26,601 bases of DNA. It comes from UBA12151 sp964600645 (GTDB lineage Bacteria > Patescibacteriota > Minisyncoccia > Moranbacterales > UBA9337). The DNA is taken from the NCBI GenBank assembly GCA_964600645.1, contig CAZRJL010000006.1, positions 1-26,601 of the forward strand, given 5' to 3'. The first letter of the stretch is position 1. Each line of letters starts with the position of its first letter. A program made the position numbers and the translations under genes. The notes beneath the pieces are model-generated. The model was not told the DNA's origin. It searched no databases and was given only the letters and a program-made list of their open reading frames with translations. Positions 15,059-22,521 of this stretch are shown here, piece by piece.

Positions 15059-15472
15059 CTATCGATTAATCCGCAATCCTTCTCCAAGACTGCTCAAATT
15101 AACATTTACCAAATCAGGGTTAATTACATATAAAATCAACCATGCCACCATAGAAACCACTACGCCCAAAAGTGCATCGCCGATTATCTCCTTTGCCTTG
15201 GTAACCTTGGATGTATTTCCGGCTGCTGTAAAATACCAAAAACCACCGATTGAAATCATTAAAAAAGCTGCAATTCCAACTGTCCAAATAGCAAAGTTAT
15301 AAATCGCCAATACATAATCCTTGAAACTTGCCGCTCCGGGAGAACCGGGTAATTTTTCCATCGGCACATAACCTTGAGCCGAAACTGACTGAAAAAAACC
15401 AAGTGCGATTATAAAAGAAAAAACAATAATCGCATAAATCTTGTTTTTCTCGTCAAAAATATTTTTTTTCAT
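15059..15472 (-). CDS. TrbC/VirB2-like pilin
   Basis: A 137-aa small membrane protein with an N-terminal signal peptide (about 1-32, hydrophobic core 12-28, cleavage after SVSA) and two hydrophobic helices (about 52-82 and 98-118) joined by a short charged cytoplasmic loop (NTSKVTKAKE). This size and layout is that of VirB2/TrbC pilins of type IV secretion systems, which are processed, inserted in the membrane and extruded as a pilus. CPR genomes often carry such a gene beside a VirD4-like ATPase, as here. Two tandem hairpins lie between it and the upstream ATPase gene. No VirB4 or VirB6 is present in the window. The fold-level call is good; the pilus role is inferred. Confidence 0.8.
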   Translation of the reverse strand: MKKNIFDEKNKIYAIIVFSFIIALGFFQSVSAQGYVPMEKLPGSPGAASFKDYVLAIYNFAIWTVGIAAFLMISIGGFWYFTAAGNTSKVTKAKEIIGDALLGVVVSMVAWLILYVINPDLVNVNLSSLGEGLRINR

Positions 15473-15491
15473 ATTTTAAAGATTAGTAATT

Positions 15492-15522
15492 ATCAGCCAG
15501 AGGCTGATCCGCCTTTGGCGGA
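15492..15522. repeat. Tandem double-hairpin (REP-like) element
   Basis: Two GC-rich palindromes stand side by side: ATCAGCC-AGA-GGCTGAT (15492-15508) and TCCGCC-TTT-GGCGGA (15508-15522), sharing one base. They are the most GC-rich intergenic bases in an AT-rich region and lie between the VirD4-like and pilin genes. There is no T-tract, so this is not a standard terminator. It may be a mobile palindromic repeat or an mRNA processing/stability element. Only one copy is in this window. Confidence 0.6.
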
Positions 15523-15543
15523 GAAATTAGATTAATTAAAAAT

Positions 15544-18027
15544 TTACCATACCTTCCCTCTTTCCATAATTTCTTTATTGACAATGGAAATATCTCTTCC
15601 ATATTTCAATCGCGACAATTCTTTGAAATTATTCGCTAACTCTTGATCACCGGAAGTCGGAGGATAAGTTTTAATATTAAACGGCTTAGTTGATTCATTA
15701 TTAACCAAAATTTTAACAAAAGCATTATAGTTATCCACATTCACCAAATCGTTTGAAGAAAAAACAGGCGCAAATTGTTTTTCCAAAAATTCCGCATCCT
15801 CCGGTCCCACTCGAAAAGAGCATATCGACCCGACGTTTCCGAACACCGCCTTGGAAATTTCTTCGCTAAGTTGACCTATAAATTGATGCGCGATTATCAA
15901 ATTCAATTTGTATTTTCTTGCTTCTGATAAAATCTGAGAAATGGAGTCGGTGGTGACATTTTGAAACTCATCAATATACAGATAAAAATCTTTTCGCTCA
16001 GCTTCTGGCATATCCGCGCGAGAAAGAGCTGCCATTAAAATTTTTCCCACGATTACCATCCCCAACAAATGACTGTTTATTTCACCCAGTTTTCCTTTAG
16101 AAAGATTAATCAGTAATATTTTCTTATCATCCATAATTTGCCGAAAATTCAAGGTACTTTTCTGTTGAGAAATTATCGGGCGCATCATATCATTGGCAAC
16201 GAAGGTGGTGAGTTTGGAGGTAATATAAGGAACCATATTCGCCAGCGCCGCGTCTCCTCCGGCCTTTTCCGCTTCTTTGATCCAAAAATCCCGCACAACC
16301 GGATTAGCGCAATGTTGCAATTTCATTTTGCGAAAATTTTCATCCGCCAAAACTTTGGAAATTTCCAACAAAGTTGATCCTGATTCCGGATGTTCCATAA
16401 TAAGCATCATTGCATTACGCGCATATTGTTCAAACATCGGACCTCCGGTTGCTTTCAAGTCGTAGAGCTTATCAAAAATTCCAATCATCTCGTTAATCAC
16501 AAAAGTCTTCTCTTCCGGTCGGGAATATTCAAGCATATTAAGACCGAAGGGGCGCTCAGTATCGGCCGGATTAAAAATGACCACATCTTCGACACGCTCT
16601 TTGGGAATACAGGAAAGTATGTCTTCGACCGCATCTCCATGCGGATCGATATAACAAACTCCTTTTCCGTTTTTAATATCTTGCTTGGCCATTTCCTGTA
16701 AAAAATTCGATTTTCCGACACCGGTTTGTCCAATCGCATAAAGATGCCTTCTTCTGTCTCCGTCTCCCAAATAAATATCAGTTTTCTGCCCGCGATAATC
16801 GTTATACCCAAGCAAAACACCCTCTTGCGGAATATTTACCGGCGGAGCCGCCGCTCCTGATTTGAGCCATTTTATCTTTGGAGTTTCCGTAGTGGAAATC
16901 GGAAAATGAAAAATGCTGGCTACCTCTTCCACATTTAAAATCAAAGAATTTTCTTCATTAAAATTGCGGAAAATATAATGGTAAGCGATATCTTTTTTCT
17001 TGGTTCTTTTTTTAATCTTAAAATTATTCACTTCTGGATTTTCAAATTGAGAAAAAGAATTTTCCAGGTGTGACAAAATTTCATCCGCTCTTTCTTGTGT
17101 CCGAGCGCTGGCAAGCAATCGAATGTTGACCAAAAATCCGGTTTTATTGGATTTTCTTTCGATTGATTTTACCAATTCTTGTTCCTCGGGAGTAAGCTGA
17201 AAAGATTTCTCGCTGTCTGAAATATTTTTCAAATCAACCGCCGCTGTCGTCGGTTTCATCACAATATTATGCATTTCCCTTCCCACTCCTTTACTCACAT
17301 CTTTCAAAAAAGAACTTGAACCAACGTCTTTGAGTCTTTTTCCTTGTTGCATTTTATGAGCAATATCTTTGCCGGACTCCCTCCATGCCGACCCGGCGGG
17401 ACTAAGTACTATTTGAAGCGCCGCCCCCTCTTCTTTGGTGTTCAATTTGCTAAGCGCGTTGGAAATTTCATTAAGCGGATCAGTTTCCATATTTTCATAA
17501 GTCTTGATGGGAAGCTCATGCTTGTTTTTCAGTACCAATATCGCTGCCGAAGTAAAACTGCCGGGAGAAAATATGGTATAATCAGGATTTTTCTCTATGG
17601 ATGCATCCGGAAAAAAACTGTGGATTTGTTTTTCCACGCGTTCTTTAAATTTTTTGGGAACCGCCAAATAAAAAAATATTTCTTCGCTATCGGAAGGATT
17701 GGCGATTTCGAAAGAAATATATGGCGCGTCATAAAAAATTCCGGAAAAAAATGATTTATCCCTATTAATATTCGCCAGAGTTGAAAGCAATTGCTCCATT
17801 GCTCCGATTTCTTCTTTCCATCTTTCTCCATTATCATGAGATTCACCTTTAGTGTAATTTTTTTTCGTCACCCGGATAACCTCCAAATCCATATTCATAG
17901 AATAGTTTATTTGAGCGCGAAAAGAAATAAAACTGCGCGCGACCAAAAACGCTCCCGTCACAAAAGTCATCAGAGACAAAGCGGCAAGCAATGGATAGAA
18001 AATTAAATTCAAATCGAAACTATTCAT
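15544..18027 (-). CDS. VirD4/TraD/HerA-type membrane ATPase
   Basis: An 827-aa predicted DNA- or protein-pumping ATPase of the type IV coupling protein/HerA group. One or two membrane helices lie at the N-terminus (about 8-35), then a CPR-specific region to about 420. The motor domain has Walker A GQTGVGKS (433-440), the CYIDPHGD segment (458-465) and Walker B YLYIDEFQ (682-689, Asp686-Glu687), followed by the SEARKYKLNLIIAHQ sensor helix. In conjugation such ATPases bring DNA or effectors to the channel; in CPR the cargo is unknown. The gene follows a 147-aa unknown by 40 nt and precedes the pilin by 71 nt. No relaxase is seen, so conjugation is not supported within the window. Confidence 0.92.
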   Translation of the reverse strand: MNSFDLNLIFYPLLAALSLMTFVTGAFLVARSFISFRAQINYSMNMDLEVIRVTKKNYTKGESHDNGERWKEEIGAMEQLLSTLANINRDKSFFSGIFYDAPYISFEIANPSDSEEIFFYLAVPKKFKERVEKQIHSFFPDASIEKNPDYTIFSPGSFTSAAILVLKNKHELPIKTYENMETDPLNEISNALSKLNTKEEGAALQIVLSPAGSAWRESGKDIAHKMQQGKRLKDVGSSSFLKDVSKGVGREMHNIVMKPTTAAVDLKNISDSEKSFQLTPEEQELVKSIERKSNKTGFLVNIRLLASARTQERADEILSHLENSFSQFENPEVNNFKIKKRTKKKDIAYHYIFRNFNEENSLILNVEEVASIFHFPISTTETPKIKWLKSGAAAPPVNIPQEGVLLGYNDYRGQKTDIYLGDGDRRRHLYAIGQTGVGKSNFLQEMAKQDIKNGKGVCYIDPHGDAVEDILSCIPKERVEDVVIFNPADTERPFGLNMLEYSRPEEKTFVINEMIGIFDKLYDLKATGGPMFEQYARNAMMLIMEHPESGSTLLEISKVLADENFRKMKLQHCANPVVRDFWIKEAEKAGGDAALANMVPYITSKLTTFVANDMMRPIISQQKSTLNFRQIMDDKKILLINLSKGKLGEINSHLLGMVIVGKILMAALSRADMPEAERKDFYLYIDEFQNVTTDSISQILSEARKYKLNLIIAHQFIGQLSEEISKAVFGNVGSICSFRVGPEDAEFLEKQFAPVFSSNDLVNVDNYNAFVKILVNNESTKPFNIKTYPPTSGDQELANNFKELSRLKYGRDISIVNKEIMERGKVW

Positions 18028-18067
18028 TTGTTTTTTGTTTTATTTTTTGCTATCTTTTTCACTTTTC

Positions 18068-18511
18068 TTATTTTTCCTTAATCAAGCCCTTTTCTATCAG
18101 TGCGCTATGCAAATCATCGGCCAAAAGTTGATCATGGAACATATCCAACACGTAGTTATCCTCCAAATGGCGAGCAACCTTAACCGCGTGAACAACTCCT
18201 TTGTTCATTGCCAAATCCACCAATTTTTTCACATGACTTTCGGCATCCGACTGAGCGTCATAGGCCATCTTTGCATCAAATTTTACCTCTTCTTCGTTTT
18301 TATCATCATCACCTTGTGTCTTGATTTTGGAAAGTATTTGCGAATAAGCGCTGTCTTTTTCCGCGCCTGAAATTTCTTTGGCGACAGGATTTTCAAGATT
18401 TATTTTTTTCTTGGATTCTTCCAATTCGAATCCGGCCATGCCAAACTTCTTTTCCAAATTCAAATCCCCATCTTCAATCGGCTCTAAATTTTTCTTTGTT
18501 TCTTCCGGCAT
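18068..18511 (-). CDS. Small acidic protein of unknown function
   Basis: I do not recognise this 147-aa protein. It is soluble, acidic at the N-terminus and probably disordered over residues 1-75. The C-terminal 70 residues look ordered and helical, with a regular heptad-like pattern (HVKKLVDLAMNKGVVHAVKV, then HLEDNYVLDMFHDQL). It lies between an 87-aa coiled-coil protein (13 nt away) and the VirD4-like ATPase (40 nt away), so it may be an adaptor or chaperone for that ATPase; this is inference from position. ATG start without a Shine-Dalgarno. Confidence 0.75.
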   Translation of the reverse strand: MPEETKKNLEPIEDGDLNLEKKFGMAGFELEESKKKINLENPVAKEISGAEKDSAYSQILSKIKTQGDDDKNEEEVKFDAKMAYDAQSDAESHVKKLVDLAMNKGVVHAVKVARHLEDNYVLDMFHDQLLADDLHSALIEKGLIKEK

Positions 18512-18524
18512 AATCTTATATCAA

Positions 18525-18788
18525 TTAAAAATTATTATTTTTCATATCGCTCTCCATCCCACTGACTATATTTTGCAACAAATCTTGATAATTATCAACT
18601 TTTGCTTGCAAGAACTTTTTTATTATTTCCGGCTTCTCTCCATTTTCAATCATCTGCTGAAGCATTCTCCATGACTCAATATCCATTTTCTTTTTTATTT
18701 CGCCCAAAAAACGCCCTGAAACAAGCGTCTCGAATTCTTTTTCCAGCTCATCCACTCTTTCCGCTAATGGTTTTATAATGCTATTCAT
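18525..18788 (-). CDS. Small helical/coiled-coil protein of unknown function
   Basis: An 87-aa protein with no recognised family. It is almost entirely predicted helical and charged, with a leucine-spaced N-terminus (LAERVDELEKEFETLVSG) that suggests a short coiled coil, and no membrane segment. Its gene is 56 nt after the large DHH-containing protein and 13 nt before the 147-aa gene, in the same orientation. It probably belongs to the same complex. The coding call rests on tight packing, an uninterrupted frame and composition like its neighbours. Confidence 0.68.
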   Translation of the reverse strand: MNSIIKPLAERVDELEKEFETLVSGRFLGEIKKKMDIESWRMLQQMIENGEKPEIIKKFLQAKVDNYQDLLQNIVSGMESDMKNNNF

Positions 18789-18844
18789 TTTTTCAAAAAT
18801 TAAAATACACTCAAATAAATTATCCGCCTGCGCGCTTCTGCATA

Positions 18845-21800
18845 TTAAAAACTAAAAACTTCATCAACCTTTTCTTCTTTTTTTGCCATTTCATACACTT
18901 TCAAAAGCCATTGGCTTGCCGTCATTTCCGGAGTGATTTGAATTCTCCCTTCCAGGTTGTCTTCAGCTAATTCATTTACCCTGGAAATATTTCCATGAAA
19001 TATCTTTGTTTCTTTGCCCTTTTGAGAATTATTTTTACTCCTCAAAATACCTTCTATGGATTTTCCCTTCATTTCTTTCCAAAGACTGTTTTTCCCGCCA
19101 CTCACTTTCTTCATTACTTTTTGATGAAATTCCTGCAAATCAAATTCCACACTTTTTACCTCCGCACTACTTTCCGCCAGCCCTTCGATTACATCAGCAT
19201 TTTTTTCAATTTCATTCCCATCTTCTTCCTTTGAAATGGGAATATCAATAACTTTATCGGAAACTGTTTCTTTTTTCGCTTCTTCTTGACTCGAAACACT
19301 GCTTCGTTTTCTTCCAATCTGCCTTCTGTCCAATATCTCCTCTCTTTTTTTTCTTTTATCAGAAGATAATCCGGTTTCAACCGCATCTTTTACTATTTCA
19401 ATATCTTGCCCGATATTATAAATTTCCGTTTCGATTCCCTGTTTTACATTTTCAGCTCCTTGCCTTCCCAAATCAATTCCAGCATTTGTTTTTTCCTTTG
19501 TATTTTTCCAAATACCATTCCAAAAACCTTTCAATTTATCATTGAAAACACCCCTGAAACCCTTCATCAGTTTGCCTTCATATGACCACACTTCAAGCTT
19601 TATTCTTTCCTTCCTGAATGATTCCTCTAATTTCAAATAATACCCCTCTTGAATCATTGCTTCTTCCAACGAATTTCCTTCCAACTTGTCATTTTCTTGA
19701 TAAAATTTTCTCATATTTGCCAGAAATTCCTTCTCGTACTCCTCTCTTTTCTCATTATAATCACTTTCCAATTTTTTCATATCTTCTTGTGCCTGTCCCA
19801 AAAAATTCGGATCTCCTGTTTTTCCAAAGTATTCTTCCAAATGTTTTTTCTTTTTTTCAAATGTACACCAATAACCGACATAAAGTTTTCTGGAAAAACC
19901 CACCTCTCTTTCCAATTTATTAAAATCATCAACTGACATATTTCCCGCTTCAAATTCTGTCTTTTGGGGGGATTTATTTTCTGGTTCTTTAGTTATATTT
20001 TCAATGTCGCCCTCTTTTTCTTCTTCTATTCCATTAATGAAATTATTCCATGCTGTGTCCTGCTGATCTACTTCTTTTTTCATATCGGCATTCAATTCAA
20101 TTCCAACTTTCTTTGCCGCTATCTCGTCCTCTCTGCGCTTTTTTCGATCATTCCATTCATTTTCTAACTCGCCATAATCAAGCTTGGGAATCCCCTTACT
20201 AGCTTCCTCCTGATTTTGCGTATCATTTTTATTTTCCTCCCATTTCCCGCCATTATCAATATATTCTTTCAATTTACCGGTCGGTACAAATTTCCCATCT
20301 GTTAATTCTTGCAAAATAGTCTCCAATTTTATATTCAACGGCTCATCTTTTTCCGCAAGTGATTTGAGCCACATTGTCTTTCGCACTTCTACTCCTTGGT
20401 GATATTTATTCGCCAAAAGATTTCCCTCAGAGTCAACCAATTCCTCTCCGCCCAAGGTATCGACTCCGAAACGATTATACTCCGGATCCCAAAGTACGCG
20501 CGTCCCGCATCCAAAAGCTCTCGCCGCCTCCGGTCCCGTTTTAATTCGCCCGTCAATATCCACCGCTATTCTTCCAAATCGATCCGATTCGATAATAAGC
20601 CCGTCTTTTTCCATTTCTTGCAAAACCGCCTGGGACGCAATAACTCTTTCTTTCTGCATTTCCCGAACATCGACATATTCCCTGAAAGTTTTCCTTTCCT
20701 TAGAATAAAAAATACCTTTTTTTGAAAGTTCCTCGATTTTTTCTTTTGTTATTTTCCCTACTGTGCCATCTTTTTCCAAATCTATTCCATATTCATTTGC
20801 TATTTCTTCAATTCTTTTTTGATCCTTGATGTCTCGTTGCTGCAAAATTCCATATCGCTTCATCTCTTTTTCCGACAAATTCATCTCGGAAATACTCCTG
20901 ACAGCATCATCAATGTTGCGCCCATCGCCCAGAAAATCCAGCAAATTTTGCGGGTTAATCATTCGTGAAATTCCTATCATTGTATCCCAAGAATTTTGGA
21001 AATAATTATCAAAATATTCTTTTCCATTTGGAAAATCAAAATTATCAATGCGATTGTTAAGCTGAATCAACTTTTCCAATCCTTCCTTGTTTTTTGAATC
21101 TTTTTGAAAATATTCCTCAAGCATTCCCAATTTTTCAAAAGTTTGATAGGCAACTTCGGCCGCCGATGTGTCGCGCGGCGATGTGTCGCCGTGATGATCG
21201 ACAATAACGGAAATCACCCATTCTCCTTTTTCATTTTGCTCTTTGCGAATTTCCACTCCGTCCACCTTTCCGCTGTCAAAAGTTATTTTGCCCAGCGCGT
21301 GATTTCCCGGCATAACATATTCAACATTGCCGGTTTCTGGATTACCTTTGGCCTCAACTCCTATTTTATTCAAAAGAAAAAGCACGATCTTCCCGTCCAT
21401 ATCCGGCTTCTTGTTTATATCCATCATTTTTGTGTCTTCATCTTTTTTCACCATCCCGTGCACCGCCAATCCCATTTCCACAAAAAATTGCAGGATCTTG
21501 CCATTGATAATCGCTTCTCTTTCTTCTGGAGTTTTTGCGTTTAATTCTTCCCACTTGCCGACTTGAGAAAACAAAACTGCTTTGGCAAAATCAATATTTG
21601 TCAATTGCTTTCCATCTTCGCCGAAAGTTTTCTCCGTCAAATGTAAATAATCCGCTGACACATCATCCCATTTTTCTTTTTCAATCGCATCCCTTCCTTT
21701 TGCCGTTGTTTTCAAATCAACCTTGCTCAAATCCTCGACTGAATATTTCCCATTTTTAATTCTTTTGCGCAATTCTTCAATGCTTACTTTTTTTATTCTT

Positions 21801-22429
21801 TCATTTCGCTGTCTTCTATTTACGTCAAATACTAAAGTAAACTCGCCGTTATTGTAATCAACAACTCGAAAACTCGCCTTGTCTTGGTCGACAGGAATCC
21901 ATTTTTCATACAAATGAAATTCACTTTTAATCTCCAAAGGAATACTTTCTTCCTTTTTCTTTTTTCCTTCAGTATCTCTATTTTCATCCTTTTCCTCCTC
22001 TTTTTTCCCGACAACCTCCAGAACATTTTTCCTAAAAGTCTTTGCGTTTTTTATCCCGCGAATACTCTCAATATCCCCCCTAATACAATTTTTAACTTTT
22101 TCATCCAAACCATTTACTGACAAATTCAAATCAAACCACCTTTCTGTTTTCGCTTTTCTGCAAACAAAATTTTCAATATTTTTTATTAAATCATCATTTT
22201 TTTTCTCAGCATCTTTTTTGAAAGCTTTGCCGGCTCTTTTTGAGAATTCATCACCAAAAACATTTCCAATAATTTCGGAAATTTCATCATACATTCGTTC
22301 GATTTTTTTTTCTTCTTGCTCGAGAGTTTGCGCGGGAATATTTTTTTGTGCCGGAAGGCTTTTTTTCAATTCTTCCAATTTTCCGTTAGTATCCCCGCTT
22401 CCAAGTTTGAAAGTTTTTTTATCACTCAT
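18845..22429 (-). CDS. Large CPR protein with a divergent DHH phosphoesterase domain
   Basis: A 1194-aa soluble, highly charged protein. Residues 340-465 carry, in order and spacing, the motifs of the DHH phosphoesterase superfamily (RecJ, NrnA, GdpP): motif I PDMDG (342-346), motif II ITFDSG (382-387), motif III VIVDHHGD (408-415) followed by SAAEVAY, and motif IV RIDNFDF (460-466). The motif I histidine seems replaced (Asn339). A classical DHHA1 domain is not obvious; residues 600-700 are globular (GPEAARAFGCGTRV). Residues 730-1194 are helix-rich and low complexity, probably coiled coil or disordered. Function is unknown; hydrolysis of a nucleotide or oligonucleotide phosphodiester is a reasonable guess. 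It is the first gene of the run ending with the J-like protein. Its promoter predicts a leaderless mRNA. Confidence 0.78.
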   Translation of the reverse strand: MSDKKTFKLGSGDTNGKLEELKKSLPAQKNIPAQTLEQEEKKIERMYDEISEIIGNVFGDEFSKRAGKAFKKDAEKKNDDLIKNIENFVCRKAKTERWFDLNLSVNGLDEKVKNCIRGDIESIRGIKNAKTFRKNVLEVVGKKEEEKDENRDTEGKKKKEESIPLEIKSEFHLYEKWIPVDQDKASFRVVDYNNGEFTLVFDVNRRQRNERIKKVSIEELRKRIKNGKYSVEDLSKVDLKTTAKGRDAIEKEKWDDVSADYLHLTEKTFGEDGKQLTNIDFAKAVLFSQVGKWEELNAKTPEEREAIINGKILQFFVEMGLAVHGMVKKDEDTKMMDINKKPDMDGKIVLFLLNKIGVEAKGNPETGNVEYVMPGNHALGKITFDSGKVDGVEIRKEQNEKGEWVISVIVDHHGDTSPRDTSAAEVAYQTFEKLGMLEEYFQKDSKNKEGLEKLIQLNNRIDNFDFPNGKEYFDNYFQNSWDTMIGISRMINPQNLLDFLGDGRNIDDAVRSISEMNLSEKEMKRYGILQQRDIKDQKRIEEIANEYGIDLEKDGTVGKITKEKIEELSKKGIFYSKERKTFREYVDVREMQKERVIASQAVLQEMEKDGLIIESDRFGRIAVDIDGRIKTGPEAARAFGCGTRVLWDPEYNRFGVDTLGGEELVDSEGNLLANKYHQGVEVRKTMWLKSLAEKDEPLNIKLETILQELTDGKFVPTGKLKEYIDNGGKWEENKNDTQNQEEASKGIPKLDYGELENEWNDRKKRREDEIAAKKVGIELNADMKKEVDQQDTAWNNFINGIEEEKEGDIENITKEPENKSPQKTEFEAGNMSVDDFNKLEREVGFSRKLYVGYWCTFEKKKKHLEEYFGKTGDPNFLGQAQEDMKKLESDYNEKREEYEKEFLANMRKFYQENDKLEGNSLEEAMIQEGYYLKLEESFRKERIKLEVWSYEGKLMKGFRGVFNDKLKGFWNGIWKNTKEKTNAGIDLGRQGAENVKQGIETEIYNIGQDIEIVKDAVETGLSSDKRKKREEILDRRQIGRKRSSVSSQEEAKKETVSDKVIDIPISKEEDGNEIEKNADVIEGLAESSAEVKSVEFDLQEFHQKVMKKVSGGKNSLWKEMKGKSIEGILRSKNNSQKGKETKIFHGNISRVNELAEDNLEGRIQITPEMTASQWLLKVYEMAKKEEKVDEVFSF

Positions 22430-22436
22430 ATAAAAA

Positions 22437-22465
22437 ATTATACCACAACATTACGTTTCCAACAA
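22437..22465 (-). promoter_or_regulatory. Promoter of the large DHH-protein gene (leaderless)
   Basis: On the minus strand: TTGTTG (22460-22465), a 17-nt spacer ending in TGG, then a perfect TATAAT (22437-22442). Only seven bases separate the -10 from the ATG (22427-22429), so the mRNA would begin at or within a base or two of the start codon. Confidence 0.68.
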
Positions 22466-22480
22466 AATTTGTGCTATAAT
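22451..22480 (+). promoter_or_regulatory. Extended -10 promoter of the glycosyltransferase pair
   Basis: TGC-TATAAT (22472-22480) is an extended -10 with a weak -35 (TTACGT or TACGTT at 22451-22457). The predicted start is near 22487, 35 nt before the ATG. It overlaps the divergent promoter of the DHH-protein gene, so the two could compete or be co-regulated. Confidence 0.6.
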
Positions 22481-22521
22481 ATTTTCAGTTATATATTTTT
22501 AAAAAAAATAAAAATACAAAA

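Noticed and set aside
15059..18027. Conjugative element
   Set aside because: A VirD4-like ATPase and a pilin are present, but there is no relaxase, origin of transfer or VirB4 in the window, and the context is chromosomal housekeeping genes.
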